Below, piece after piece: positions 42,620 to 51,570 of a stretch of 64,000 nucleotides of DNA (the first letter of the stretch is position 1; each line of letters begins with the position of its first letter). The stretch is from Paenibacillus sophorae (GTDB lineage: Bacteria > Bacillota > Bacilli > Paenibacillales > Paenibacillaceae). The notes under the pieces were generated by a model. The model worked only from the letters and a program-made list of their open reading frames with translations, searched no databases and was not told the DNA's origin. A program made the translations under genes and the position numbers. The stretch covers positions 5,022,001 to 5,086,000 of the forward strand of contig NZ_CP076607.1 of the NCBI RefSeq assembly GCF_018966525.1. The letters are read 5' to 3'.

Positions 42620-42647
42620 ATTAAAGCCCCCATAAGGAGGCTTTAAT
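42620..42647. terminator. Hairpin after cymR
   Basis: ATTAAAGCC-CC pairs with GG-GGCTTTAAT around a short loop, 45 bases after cymR. No T tract follows on the minus strand, so efficiency is uncertain. The rest of 42459-42691 is AT-rich and shows no gene. Confidence 0.55.
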
Positions 42648-42691
42648 CGTTGATATACCAACGTTTTTCAGGCATGCAGTTAAAATAACAA

Positions 42692-43111
42692 CTAGATGTA
42701 GAACATGTAATTATCTGTATGCGTCTCTTCCTTGAAGGAAATCAGATCCGCCAGAGTTGTGGAGTCCAGCACATCGGCGATGCTGTCGCGGATACGCAGC
42801 CACAGGTCGCGCTTGGCAGGATCGTCTTCTTCCGTGAAATCCACGGGAGAGATTGGACCTTCCAGCACGCGGATAATATCCCCGGCTGTTATATTGGAAG
42901 CTTCACGGGATAAAATATAGCCGCCATAGGCGCCGCGTATGCTCTTGACGAGGCCCGCGTTGCGCAGGGGAGCGATCAGCTGCTCCAGATAATGCTCGGA
43001 TAATCCGTTTTTTTCGGCAATGCTCTTCAAGGATGTGGGTCCTTCACCAAACCTGGCTGCGAGCTCCATCATGATGGTTAATCCGTATCGGCCTTTTGTC
43101 GATATTTTCAA
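42692..43111 (-). CDS. cymR: Rrf2-family cysteine metabolism repressor CymR
   Basis: Master regulator of sulfur and cysteine metabolism in Bacillota; known to act with cysteine synthase CysK. The 139-residue protein begins KISTKGRYGLTIMMELA, has NGLSEHYLEQLIAPLRNAGLV and RGAYGGYIL of the winged helix, and ends NYMFYI. These match CymR closely. It has no cysteine residue, so it cannot hold an iron-sulfur cluster as IscR or NsrR do. The start is TTG (43109-43111) behind AGAGGTG. Upstream 43112-43389 holds promoter-like TATACT/TTGACC elements, but the spacing is poor. Confidence 0.93.
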   Translation of the reverse strand: MKISTKGRYGLTIMMELAARFGEGPTSLKSIAEKNGLSEHYLEQLIAPLRNAGLVKSIRGAYGGYILSREASNITAGDIIRVLEGPISPVDFTEEDDPAKRDLWLRIRDSIADVLDSTTLADLISFKEETHTDNYMFYI

Positions 43112-43389
43112 AGGGGCACCTCTTTCAATATAATAGCTGGGTATAGTATAATTAGTAGTTGGTCAAAACAGTAAGATAAATCAGCGTATTCCGATGACTG
43201 CTCTTGAGTTTATGTTATCATATCCGCAGACGTAATTGGAACACAAAACGTAATTTTTTTTACAGATTTGTTCTTCCACGGCGGACAGTGATAACACAAA
43301 GGCATATACGCGGCCTGTTTAATCCGCTGACTTTTTCCGGTTCAACCGTTAAAGCTTTATCATTCTAACAAAAAAGATGGTGATCTAGC
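43112..43389. other. Divergent cymR-mnmA intergenic region
   Basis: 278 bases that must hold both promoters. On the minus strand TTGACC and the overlapping TATACTATACC are seen, but with spacers of 10-15 bp. AT-rich; no further structure recognised. Confidence 0.5.
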
Positions 43390-44508
43390 GTGGCAAAAGC
43401 AATTGAAAATACCCGCGTCGTTGTCGGCATGTCGGGGGGAGTGGACTCCTCCGTTACGGCGCTGCTTCTGAAGCAGCAGGGCTATGACGTCATCGGCATC
43501 TTCATGAAGAACTGGGATGACACCGACGAGTTCGGCGTCTGCACGGCCGAAGCCGATGCGGAAGATGTGCGCCGCGTATGCGAGCAGATCGATATTCCTT
43601 ACTATACCGTAAACTTCGAGAAAGAATACTTTGATAAAGTGTTCAAATATTTTCTCGATGAATATAAGGCCGGACGCACGCCTAACCCGGACGTCATGTG
43701 CAACCGGGAGATCAAGTTCGGCGAATTCCTGAACCGGGCGCTTCAGCTCGGCGCCGATTATGTGGCTACAGGACACTACGCGCGCGTCGTGGAAGAAGGC
43801 GGCGAATTCAAGCTGCTCCGCGGGGTTGACGGCAACAAGGATCAGACGTATTTCCTGAACGCATTGAATCAGCAGCAGCTGTCCAAAGCCATGTTCCCGA
43901 TCGGCCATTTGCCGAAGCCGGAGGTTCGCCGGATCGCCGAAGAGGCTGGACTGTATACGGCGAAGAAAAAGGACAGCACCGGGGTCTGCTTCATCGGGGA
44001 ACGCAATTTCCGCGAATTCTTGAGCCAGTACCTGCCAGCTAAGTCCGGCGACATGGTGGATATCGCCACCGGCGAGATTAAAGGACGCCACGACGGGTTG
44101 ATGTACTATACGCTCGGCCAGCGCCAGGGTCTAGGCATCGGGGGCTCGGGTACAGGCGAGCCGTGGTTCGTTGCGGATAAAGACCTCAGCCGCAACATTC
44201 TGTATGTCGTCCAGGGAGACAAGCATCACAGCTTGTATTCGACAGGCCTTGTCGCCTCTGGCGTGAACTGGATCGACGGCCGCAGTCCCGGCAGTGAGCC
44301 GCTGCGCTGCACGGCCAAGTTCCGGTACCGCCAGCCGGATCAGGGCGTTACGCTGACGAAGCGCGAAGACGGCACTCTGTATGTCGCCTTCGATACACAG
44401 CAGAAGGCGATTACGCCTGGACAGGCCGTCGTATTTTATGACGGCGAGGTCTGCCTTGGCGGCGGAATCATCGAATACGCCGAAAAGGTTGTTCCGCAAC
44501 CGCAATAA
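43390..44508 (+). CDS. mnmA: tRNA-specific 2-thiouridylase MnmA
   Basis: Enzyme that thiolates U34 of tRNA-Lys, -Glu and -Gln using persulfide sulfur. The 372-residue protein has the ATP-pyrophosphatase loop GMSGGVDSSV at residues 13-22, catalytic Cys104 in NPDVMCN, and the second catalytic Cys200 in STGVCFIG. Start GTG at 43390 with a weak GGTGAT site. In Bacillus it follows iscS on the same strand; here it is divergent from cymR, so the gene has been inverted relative to its partners. It has its own terminator. Confidence 0.96.
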   Translation: MAKAIENTRVVVGMSGGVDSSVTALLLKQQGYDVIGIFMKNWDDTDEFGVCTAEADAEDVRRVCEQIDIPYYTVNFEKEYFDKVFKYFLDEYKAGRTPNPDVMCNREIKFGEFLNRALQLGADYVATGHYARVVEEGGEFKLLRGVDGNKDQTYFLNALNQQQLSKAMFPIGHLPKPEVRRIAEEAGLYTAKKKDSTGVCFIGERNFREFLSQYLPAKSGDMVDIATGEIKGRHDGLMYYTLGQRQGLGIGGSGTGEPWFVADKDLSRNILYVVQGDKHHSLYSTGLVASGVNWIDGRSPGSEPLRCTAKFRYRQPDQGVTLTKREDGTLYVAFDTQQKAITPGQAVVFYDGEVCLGGGIIEYAEKVVPQPQ

Positions 44509-44564
44509 CCCTCCGGCTTAAACGGAGAAGCAATGCGCTTCGCCGGGGGAAATCTTTAGAGACT

Positions 44565-44615
44565 AAGAGCCTTTGCCAAAGCGTGCCAAGCGGCGCGCCG
44601 GCAAAGGCTCTTTTT
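44565..44615 (+). terminator. mnmA terminator
   Basis: AAGAGCCTTTGCC pairs with GGCAAAGGCTCTT, followed by TTTTT, 56 bases after the mnmA stop. Convergent with rarA, whose 3' end is 33 bases further on. Confidence 0.9.
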
Positions 44616-44647
44616 CCACCCGCATCATCTGGCTCTCGGACGTTGCC

Positions 44648-45952
44648 TCACTGTTCCCGGCGCAGCGCCTGGTTATGGCGGATCTTAACTTCGTTGCCCT
44701 GCTCAGTCGCCTGGTAAAAAACCCGGCGCGAGATCGCCCCCGGCAGGTACTCCTGCTTCACGTAATGGCCGGGAAAATCATGCGGATATTTGTATCCGCC
44801 ATGCCCCAGCGCCGCGGAGCCCTTATAATGCGTATCCCGCAAATGCAGCGGGACTTCGGCAGACTTAAGCTCGTCGATCGCCGACATCGCCCTGGAAATC
44901 GCCATGTATACGGCGTTGGACTTCGGGCTCTCGACCGCGAACAGAATCGCCTGGGCGATATTGAGCTTCGCCTCCGGCCAGCCGTTGTTCCGGTACGCCT
45001 CCAGCGCACTGACCGCCTGCACCATCGCCTGCGGATTCGCAAGCCCGATATCCTCGCTCGCTGCGGCGATCAGGCGGCGGATGAAGACAATCGGGTCCAT
45101 CCCGAGCTTCTCCACGGCGTAGAGGAACCAGAACAGGGCGGCGTCGCTGGAGCCGCGGATGCTTTTGTGAAAGGCGGAGAGCACGTCGTACTGCGTGGAT
45201 TCGTCCGCTTTAACGGTTGGACGGCGGATGGAGTCCTCCGCCACCTCCAGGGTAATATGTACACTGCCGCTGCTGCCTGGTGGCGTTGTCAGCGCCGCAA
45301 GCTCCAGCGCATTCAGCGCCCGGCGAATGTCGCCGTTCGCCATCGCCGCGATATGCTCAAGCGCAGCCTCGTCGGCCTGAAGTTCCATAAAGCCGAGCCC
45401 CTTCTCCCGGTCCGCCAGCGCACGGCGCATTGCAGTCAGGCTGTGCGCCTTGTTCAGCGGCTCCAGCTGAAACAGCGTGGAGCGGCTCATCAAGGCTCCG
45501 TTCACATAATGGAACGGGTTCTCAGTGGTCGCGCCAATGAAGATGATGGTTCCCTTCTCCACCGCCGGAAGGAGCGCATCCTGGCGCGAGCTGTTGAACC
45601 GGTGCACCTCATCCAGAAACAGGATTGTTTTCGTACCGTACAGGGCTTTTGCGTTCTGCGCTCGCTCGATGACTTCCCTCACATCCTTGACCGTCGCCTC
45701 CACGGCGTTCAGCCGCACGAACTCTCCCTTCGTATGATGGGAGATAATGTGGGCGAGCGTCGTTTTGCCGCAGCCCGGAGGCCCGTACAGCAGAATGGAC
45801 GAAACCTGATCGGCCTCAATCGCCCGGCGCAGCAGCTTTCCCTTGCCCACAATATGCTCCTGGCCTATATATTCATCGAGAGTCTCCGGACGCATGCGGT
45901 CCGCCAGCAGACGGCCGTCACCCGCCTCATTCCCGAAAGTGAACAAATCCAT
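44648..45952 (-). CDS. rarA: Replication-associated recombination protein RarA (MgsA) AAA ATPase
   Basis: Clamp-loader-like ATPase that acts at stalled replication forks. From the ATG at 45950-45952 (AAGGAG seven bases upstream) it has 434 residues. Walker A is YGPPGCGKTT (56-65) and Walker B is LFLDEVHRFN with Asp114 and Glu115. The ASTTENPF-like sensor region reads GATTENPFHYVNGALMSR, and the C-terminal tetramerisation domain follows. A longer frame to 46048 is rejected. It corresponds to B. subtilis yrvN, which lies between yrvM (tcdA) and cymR. Confidence 0.95.
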   Translation of the reverse strand: MDLFTFGNEAGDGRLLADRMRPETLDEYIGQEHIVGKGKLLRRAIEADQVSSILLYGPPGCGKTTLAHIISHHTKGEFVRLNAVEATVKDVREVIERAQNAKALYGTKTILFLDEVHRFNSSRQDALLPAVEKGTIIFIGATTENPFHYVNGALMSRSTLFQLEPLNKAHSLTAMRRALADREKGLGFMELQADEAALEHIAAMANGDIRRALNALELAALTTPPGSSGSVHITLEVAEDSIRRPTVKADESTQYDVLSAFHKSIRGSSDAALFWFLYAVEKLGMDPIVFIRRLIAAASEDIGLANPQAMVQAVSALEAYRNNGWPEAKLNIAQAILFAVESPKSNAVYMAISRAMSAIDELKSAEVPLHLRDTHYKGSAALGHGGYKYPHDFPGHYVKQEYLPGAISRRVFYQATEQGNEVKIRHNQALRREQ

Positions 45953-46082
45953 ATCTACACTCCTTGCTGTAAGCTGTATGATTCTATCATACCACTTCAT
46001 ATGGATGAGAGCACGACTGCCTAAGGGATATCGCTCCATTGCTGCCAAGGTATGCTTCCCGGCGGAAAAAAGCCTTCACAGG

Positions 46083-46114
46083 AAAAAACCGCCGGCCGCT
46101 TTCGGCGGCCGACG
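46083..46114 (-). terminator. Terminator after the KGG gene
   Basis: CGTCGGCCGC pairs with GCGGCCGGCG around CGAAA, followed by GTTTTTTCC on the minus strand. Textbook intrinsic terminator, 60 bases after the stop at 46174. Confidence 0.92.
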
Positions 46115-46173
46115 GTGAGCTGATTTCACGTTTATGCTATCTTAGAGATATGTCCTTCCTGCCAAAGCCCGTG

Positions 46174-46371
46174 TTAATCGCCTCTGCGGGATTCTTCGTC
46201 TTCATTGTCTATCTCCGGGAAAAGCTCGCTGTCATACCTGTCGGAAGCGGCCCGGCCACGTCTTCTGCCAATTTCCTGATAAAAATCCTTGTCATGATTT
46301 GGGGAATGGGCCTCGTCACTCCTACGACCCGCTGCATCGCGGCTCATTTTGTCGTTCCGGTTGTCTGCCAT
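46174..46371 (-). CDS. Small KGG-motif stress-type protein
   Basis: 65-residue, highly charged hydrophilic protein. Residues 26-39 read HDKDFYQEIGRRRG, a variant of the KGG motif of GsiB-like stress proteins, usually with F-x-EIG-x-KGG. A decayed second unit may be SDRYDSELFPEID. Ribosome site GAGGAG eight bases before the ATG at 46369-46371. It has its own strong terminator and an upstream element resembling a sigma-B promoter. GsiB-like proteins are induced by glucose starvation, heat or desiccation in other Bacillota; the role here is inferred. Confidence 0.72.
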   Translation of the reverse strand: MADNRNDKMSRDAAGRRSDEAHSPNHDKDFYQEIGRRRGRAASDRYDSELFPEIDNEDEESRRGD

Positions 46372-46418
46372 TTAAATCACTCCTCAGATTAACAGATTAT
46401 TGATGCCACTCTTCTTAA

Positions 46419-46443
46419 TTACCCTTTAGCGATACAACCAAAC
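46419..46443 (-). promoter_or_regulatory. Sigma-B-like promoter of the KGG gene
   Basis: GTTTGG (46438-46443), 13-bp spacer, GGGTAA (46419-46424) on the minus strand, against the sigma-B consensus GTTTAA-N12-15-GGGTAT. About 50 bases before the ATG. A forespore sigma factor with a related -10 is an alternative. Confidence 0.5.
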
Positions 46444-46493
46444 GTTGTTTTTAAAATTTAACAATTTAAATTTTATCGAATTCAGCTAAGTAA

Positions 46494-46527
46494 AAGGCAG
46501 CCCGGAAACGAAGTTCCAGGTCGCCTT
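46494..46527 (-). terminator. helD terminator
   Basis: AAGGCG-ACC-GGAA pairs with TTCC-GG-TGCCTT with small mismatches, then TTTACTT on the minus strand. Begins 35 bases after the helicase stop. Confidence 0.8.
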
Positions 46528-46561
46528 GTGATTCATTCTTCCAGTTTTATTTGCGATAGGG

Positions 46562-48736
46562 TTACGCCGGGTCGTCCGGCCATCCGGGCGCCGTCTCAGC
46601 GTCCACCGACGCTTGGCGCAAATAGTCCGGCAGTCTGCCGTTATGCATAAGCCACAGCTCATGCAGCGCCCGGGTAGAGCCCACATACAGCAGCTTCGCG
46701 TCCCACGCCGTTTCTCCGTAGGAGTCCAGGTCGGCATCCGCTACGATAACGGCGTCGAACTCCAGTCCCTTGGACAAATAAAGCGGCAGCACTGACAGCC
46801 CGCCCTGGTATTCCGTGATCCCTCCATCGATCAGATGGATATCGTCAAAATGCTCCGACAGGATTTCATACAAATGCGCCGCATCCGCCAATGTCCGGGT
46901 CAAGACCGCTACCGTCCGGTAATCCCTCCCCGACAGGTCCGTGAGCGCGGTCTGGATGTCGGCCTCCCGCTTCTCGCCGTACTGAATCAGCCGGACAGGG
47001 CTGCCGCTGCGGAATACCGGAACGGCAAGAAGTTCGCTATGTACTCCAGCCGACAGTATTCCGTTAGCGAAATCGATAATTTCCATGGTGGACCGGTAGC
47101 TTCGCGTCAGCGCATGGTAGGACGTGTGTTCCGGCGCGAACAGAGTCTGCATTTCTTTCCAGTCATGCACCCCTTTATAGGCATGGATGCCCTGCGACAA
47201 ATCACCCAGAATGGTAAAAGAGTGGCCTCGCACATACAAATCGAGCACCGCAATCTGGAATGGCGAGAAATCCTGCGCCTCGTCAATGACGATATGATCG
47301 AATTTCTGCACGTCCTCGTCCCCGTTCAGCAGATAATGAATATAGAGCAGCGGCGGCAAATCCTCCTCCAGCACTATCCCCTTCTTAAGCTGGCTTCGCG
47401 TCTCCTTCAGCACAGATGCGGGAATCGCTTCGGGCGCTTCAGCCGGCCAATCCGCAGGCGTCTTCACAGCGCGGAAGATTTGCTTGTAAATCGTCAGCGG
47501 ATCGTATTTGGGCCATTTCGAGCCATATGCTTTTTCGCGCTGCGCCCCTTTTTTCTTCCGGTCTTTGAGCGCTGCGGCGGAAGGGCTTTTCTTCAGTTCC
47601 ATTTCGATCCAGCGGTGAATCCGGGCCATTACCCGTTCCTTTCGTTTGGCGGGCGGATACGGAGCGTATTCTTCATTATGCCACCGGAGAATCGTTCTGC
47701 GCGGCAGAACGGCCCCCTCCCACGGAGAGAAATCTCCCTCGGGAACCGAGCCCGATTCCAGCCGCCGTACTGCGTCTTCAATAATGGACATCAGCTTCGT
47801 CGCTCCCTTGAAGCGTCCCGGAGTCTCATCCGTGATTTCCGGCATGCCGCCCGGCGCCTCGAACCAGCGGTTCAGCGTCTCCATGGCGTCATTTTGCGGC
47901 AGCTCCAAACCGAGCAAGTCTCCCGCCCAATCGGCAAAAGTGCTCTGCTGGATGTTGCCGACGCCAAGCTCTGGCAATACATCGGATATATAGTCCAGAA
48001 ACATCCGGTTCGGGGCAAAAATAATCATCCGTTCCGCTGACACCTGTTCCTTGTATTGGTACAGCAAAAAGGCGAGCCGATGCAGCGCCACTGTCGTCTT
48101 ACCGCTGCCGGCCACGCCCTGGATGATGAGCGCCGTGTTTTTTGCCGCCCGGATAATGCGGTCCTGCTCTTCCTGGATGGTCGATACGATGTCCCGCAGC
48201 CGGTTATCCTTGTTCTCTCCCAAGCGGTAGACCAAAAATTCATCCGATACTGCGGGGCCGTCGCTCTCGCGGTCGTAAGTGTCCGCCACCCGTTCCAGAA
48301 TCCGTTTGCGGATCACGACGTTGCGCTTGAGATAGACAAGGCCTTCAATAAGCCCTTCCGGTGATTCGTAGGAAGCCGGCTCCGTGCCCCCGGTAAACGA
48401 ATAGAACAGGCTCGCCACCGGCGCGCGCCAATCAATGACGAGCGGACGGTCGCTGACCTGCTCGCGGTCTACGCCGATTTTGCCGATATAGAGCGCCTTG
48501 CGTACCCCATCGCCGCTTTCCTCAAAATCCAGCCGTCCGAAATAGGGCTCCTGCCGCAGCTTGGCCAGATTTCCACGTCTTTGTTCCCTCGAATCCTCCA
48601 GAATCTGCTCAGTGTAATCATTGCCTGTGTACACCGGTGTGTTCTTCAGCGTTTCCAGCTGCCGGTCAATCTCCGCAAGCGCCGTGCTCAGCCTCTCTTG
48701 TTCCTCTTGATAGGCACTTTGAAAGTTGTCCTCCAA
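46562..48736 (-). CDS. helD: UvrD-like helicase, RNA polymerase recycling factor HelD
   Basis: Superfamily 1 ATPase that releases RNA polymerase from DNA or stalled complexes in Gram-positive bacteria. The 724-residue protein has an N-terminal coiled coil (residues 1-60, Glu/Gln-rich) that enters the polymerase, then Walker A QGVAGSGKTT (206-215), an inserted arm, DEAQDFSPFQ (Walker B), and late helicase motifs such as LYVGSTRALHELWL. The start is TTG at 48734-48736 behind AGGAGG. It is inserted between tcdA and rarA relative to Bacillus. The upstream 220 bases contain a GGGGA-TTCCCC hairpin and the tcdA terminator. Confidence 0.88.
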   Translation of the reverse strand: MEDNFQSAYQEEQERLSTALAEIDRQLETLKNTPVYTGNDYTEQILEDSREQRRGNLAKLRQEPYFGRLDFEESGDGVRKALYIGKIGVDREQVSDRPLVIDWRAPVASLFYSFTGGTEPASYESPEGLIEGLVYLKRNVVIRKRILERVADTYDRESDGPAVSDEFLVYRLGENKDNRLRDIVSTIQEEQDRIIRAAKNTALIIQGVAGSGKTTVALHRLAFLLYQYKEQVSAERMIIFAPNRMFLDYISDVLPELGVGNIQQSTFADWAGDLLGLELPQNDAMETLNRWFEAPGGMPEITDETPGRFKGATKLMSIIEDAVRRLESGSVPEGDFSPWEGAVLPRRTILRWHNEEYAPYPPAKRKERVMARIHRWIEMELKKSPSAAALKDRKKKGAQREKAYGSKWPKYDPLTIYKQIFRAVKTPADWPAEAPEAIPASVLKETRSQLKKGIVLEEDLPPLLYIHYLLNGDEDVQKFDHIVIDEAQDFSPFQIAVLDLYVRGHSFTILGDLSQGIHAYKGVHDWKEMQTLFAPEHTSYHALTRSYRSTMEIIDFANGILSAGVHSELLAVPVFRSGSPVRLIQYGEKREADIQTALTDLSGRDYRTVAVLTRTLADAAHLYEILSEHFDDIHLIDGGITEYQGGLSVLPLYLSKGLEFDAVIVADADLDSYGETAWDAKLLYVGSTRALHELWLMHNGRLPDYLRQASVDAETAPGWPDDPA

Positions 48737-48900
48737 TTTCAGTTACCTCCTAAAAGTAATATCAGGGGAAAATCTCCCCTGTCCATGTAAGGCAAAACCG
48801 GCCGAAGGAGCCTGCAGCTCCGCCGCCATGCTCGCACAAAAAGGATTCTTATTGTAGCACAGGTACGGAGCAAACGCTATACCCTATCTATCCATCAGCA

Positions 48901-48935
48901 AAAAAGAGCGAGCCGCCCGTATTTCGGCGCTCGCC
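48901..48935 (-). terminator. Terminator of the hisS-aspS-tcdA operon
   Basis: GCGAGCGCCG pairs with CGGCTCGC (one bulge), followed by TCTTTTTTG on the minus strand, 24 bases after tcdA. Confidence 0.85.
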
Positions 48936-48958
48936 CTTGCTTGGTTTTATTTTAACTT

Positions 48959-49714
48959 TTAAATCTTGACCCCACCGGCCTCCAGCAGCTCGCGAACGGC
49001 TACGCTGACCATAATCAGTCCCGCCACAGGCGGCACGAATGCGTTGCTCGCCGGCGGCTGCTTCGCTTTTCGGATCTCGGGCGCGTTCTCGGGAACGATT
49101 TTATCCGTCACATCCTGACGGGGCTTCATCGGCTCCTCGGTCGAGAACACGACCTTAACGCCTTTTTTAATGCCTTCCTTCCGCAGTCTCTGACGAATGA
49201 CGCGGGCAATCGGGTCCATCGTTGTCTTGGAGATGTCGGCGACCTGGAATTTAGTCGGGTCCATCTTGTTGGCCGCACCCATGCTCGAAATCATCGGGAT
49301 TTTGCGGGCGAGACATTCCTTGATCAGATGGATTTTGTAATGAATCGTATCCGATGCGTCCAGGACGTAATCCGGCTTGTATTTGAACAGTTCCTCGTAT
49401 GTTTCTTCGGTGTAGAACATGTTCAGCGCAATCGCTTCGCATTCCGGATTGATCAGCTTGACGCGCTCCACCATCAGATCCGCCTTCTTCTGCCCGACCG
49501 TCGTGGTGAGCGCATGAATCTGGCGGTTGATGTTGGTGATATCGACCGCATCCTTATCAATCAGGATAATGCGCCCGACGCCTGTGCGGGCCAGGGCCTC
49601 CACCGCGATGGAGCCGACGCCGCCGATGCCAAGCACGGCTACCGTACTGTTTTTCATAACTTCCAGACCCTCGGGTCCGATAGCAAGTTCGGTACGCGAG
49701 AACTGATGCAGCAT
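48959..49714 (-). CDS. tcdA: tRNA threonylcarbamoyladenosine dehydratase TcdA
   Basis: E1-like (ThiF/MoeB superfamily) enzyme that cyclises t6A37 of tRNA to ct6A. The 251-residue protein begins with FSRTELAIGPEGLEVMKNS, then the ATP-binding GIGGVGSIAVEALARTGVG and DKDAVDITNINRQIHA. The zinc CxxC pairs of ThiF/MoeB are not visible, as is usual for TcdA. A hydrophobic C-terminal segment, VPPVAGLIMVSVAVREL, is also typical. It follows aspS by 12 bases and thus shares the T-box-controlled operon hisS-aspS-tcdA. ATG at 49712-49714 behind AGGAGG. Confidence 0.92.
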   Translation of the reverse strand: MLHQFSRTELAIGPEGLEVMKNSTVAVLGIGGVGSIAVEALARTGVGRIILIDKDAVDITNINRQIHALTTTVGQKKADLMVERVKLINPECEAIALNMFYTEETYEELFKYKPDYVLDASDTIHYKIHLIKECLARKIPMISSMGAANKMDPTKFQVADISKTTMDPIARVIRQRLRKEGIKKGVKVVFSTEEPMKPRQDVTDKIVPENAPEIRKAKQPPASNAFVPPVAGLIMVSVAVRELLEAGGVKI

Positions 49715-49726
49715 GATGTCAGCCTC

Positions 49727-51502
49727 CTATTTCTTGGCTTTTTCCTTGATAGCCACTCTGATATGCAGTTCATCCAGCTGTGCGTCTTTAACCGGGGACG
49801 GAGAGTCCATCAGCAGGTCGGTCGCGCTGGCCGTTTTCGGGAAGGCGATCGTTTCACGCAGATTGGTGCGCCCTGCCAGCAGCATAACGAGCCGGTCGAA
49901 GCCAAAGGCAATACCGCCGTGAGGAGGCGTGCCGTATTCGAATGCGTCGAGCAGATAGCCGAATTTATCCTGCACTTCTTCTTTGGACAGTGAGAGCGCG
50001 TCGAACATTTTCTCCTGTACATCGCGCTTATAGATCCGCATCGAGCCGCCGCCGACTTCGTAGCCGTTCAATACGATATCGTAAGCCTGCGCGCGGATCG
50101 CGCCGGGATCGCTATCGAACAGAGCCACGTCTTCATCGCGCGGACGGGTGAACGGATGGTGCTCTGCCATATAACGCTTCTGTTCCTCGTCATAGCCAAG
50201 CAGCGGGAAGTCTGTTACCCATGCGAACTTGTATACACTGTCGTCGATTAATCCGAGCTGGCGGCCGATTCTAAGACGAAGCGCGCCGAGGACGTCGGCG
50301 ACGACCTTCTTGTTGTCTGCGGAGAAGAGCAGCAGGTCGCCTTCCTCGGCTCCGGTGCGTTCTTTTACGGCTGCAATCTCTTCCTCGGTGAAGAACTTCA
50401 CGATCGGACCGCGGAATTCGCCTTCCTTCACTTGAATCCAGGCGAGGCCTTTCGCTCCGTAGCGGGCCGCATAAGGGCCAAGATCGTCGATTTCCTTACG
50501 GGTCCAAGTGCCGCATCCCTTGGCGTTCAGGCATTTCACTTCCCCGCCCTTTTCGATAACGGAGGCGAATACCTTAACACCGCTGCTGGCGACGATATCA
50601 TTCATCTCGATCAGTTCCAGACCGAAGCGCAGGTCCGGCTTGTCGGAGCCGTATTTGCCCATGGCCTCGGCGTAAGTCAGACGCTGGAATGGCAGGGCGA
50701 GATCTACGCCGACCGTCTCTTTGAACAGGCGCTGCATCAGACGCTCCATCATGGCCAGCAGGTCGTCCTGGGCCAGGAACGAGGTTTCGATGTCCACCTG
50801 CGTAAACTCCGGCTGCCGGTCGGCGCGCAGGTCCTCGTCGCGGAAACAGCGGGCGATTTGGTAGTAACGCTCCACGCCGCCAACCATCAGGAGTTGCTTG
50901 TAAATCTGCGGCGACTGCGGCAGGGCGAAGAATTCGCCTTCATGCACCCGGCTTGGCACGAGATAGTCGCGCGCGCCTTCCGGCGAGCTCTTGGTCAGAA
51001 TCGGCGTTTCTACGTCGATGAAGCCTTCTCCGTCAAGGAAATCGCGGAAAATCTTGGCCGCTTTCGAGCGGAGCAGCAGCGTCTTCTGCATTTCCGGACG
51101 GCGCAGATCAAGATAACGGTATTTCAGGCGCAGCGACTCATCTACTTCCACGCCGTCTTCAATGAAGAACGGAGGGGTCTTGGCGGCGTTCAGCACTTCG
51201 ATTTCGGTAATGCGCACTTCAATTTCGCCGGTAGGAAGGTTAGGATTTACGGTTTCCGGATCGCGCTTGACTACTTGACCGGTAACGGCGATAACATACT
51301 CGCTTCGGGTCTTGTCGGCAATTTGCAGTGCTTCGCCGGAATAATCGGGATTGAAGACGATTTGCACAACTCCGCTGCGGTCGCGAAGGTCGATGAACAG
51401 TACGCCTCCAAGGTCGCGGCGGGTCTGCACCCAGCCGTTCAGCGTAACCTTCTCTCCGATTTGTTCTGTCGTCAACTGCCCGCAGTTATGGCTTCTTTGC
51501 AT
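49727..51502 (-). CDS. aspS: Aspartyl-tRNA synthetase
   Basis: Class II synthetase that charges tRNA-Asp (and tRNA-Asn in organisms that use the amidotransferase route; which applies here is not known). The 591-residue length is the long bacterial type with the inserted GAD domain. It has the N-terminal OB fold (VTLNGWVQTRRDLGGVLFIDLRDRSG, residues about 18-43), FRDEDLRADRQPEFTQ (motif 2) and GIAFGFDRLVML (motif 3). It follows hisS by 68 bases without a terminator. Start ATG at 51500-51502 behind AAAGGG. Confidence 0.97.
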   Translation of the reverse strand: MQRSHNCGQLTTEQIGEKVTLNGWVQTRRDLGGVLFIDLRDRSGVVQIVFNPDYSGEALQIADKTRSEYVIAVTGQVVKRDPETVNPNLPTGEIEVRITEIEVLNAAKTPPFFIEDGVEVDESLRLKYRYLDLRRPEMQKTLLLRSKAAKIFRDFLDGEGFIDVETPILTKSSPEGARDYLVPSRVHEGEFFALPQSPQIYKQLLMVGGVERYYQIARCFRDEDLRADRQPEFTQVDIETSFLAQDDLLAMMERLMQRLFKETVGVDLALPFQRLTYAEAMGKYGSDKPDLRFGLELIEMNDIVASSGVKVFASVIEKGGEVKCLNAKGCGTWTRKEIDDLGPYAARYGAKGLAWIQVKEGEFRGPIVKFFTEEEIAAVKERTGAEEGDLLLFSADNKKVVADVLGALRLRIGRQLGLIDDSVYKFAWVTDFPLLGYDEEQKRYMAEHHPFTRPRDEDVALFDSDPGAIRAQAYDIVLNGYEVGGGSMRIYKRDVQEKMFDALSLSKEEVQDKFGYLLDAFEYGTPPHGGIAFGFDRLVMLLAGRTNLRETIAFPKTASATDLLMDSPSPVKDAQLDELHIRVAIKEKAKK

Positions 51503-51570
51503 ACTTTATCATACCCTTTCGATTTAAAAATCTCTATTTGTGATTACAGACTAATGTAAATACTGCCGCT

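Noticed and set aside
44573..46024. 483-codon plus-strand frame opposite rarA
   Set aside because: Antisense shadow with an Arg/His-rich composition typical of such frames; it also begins inside the mnmA terminator.
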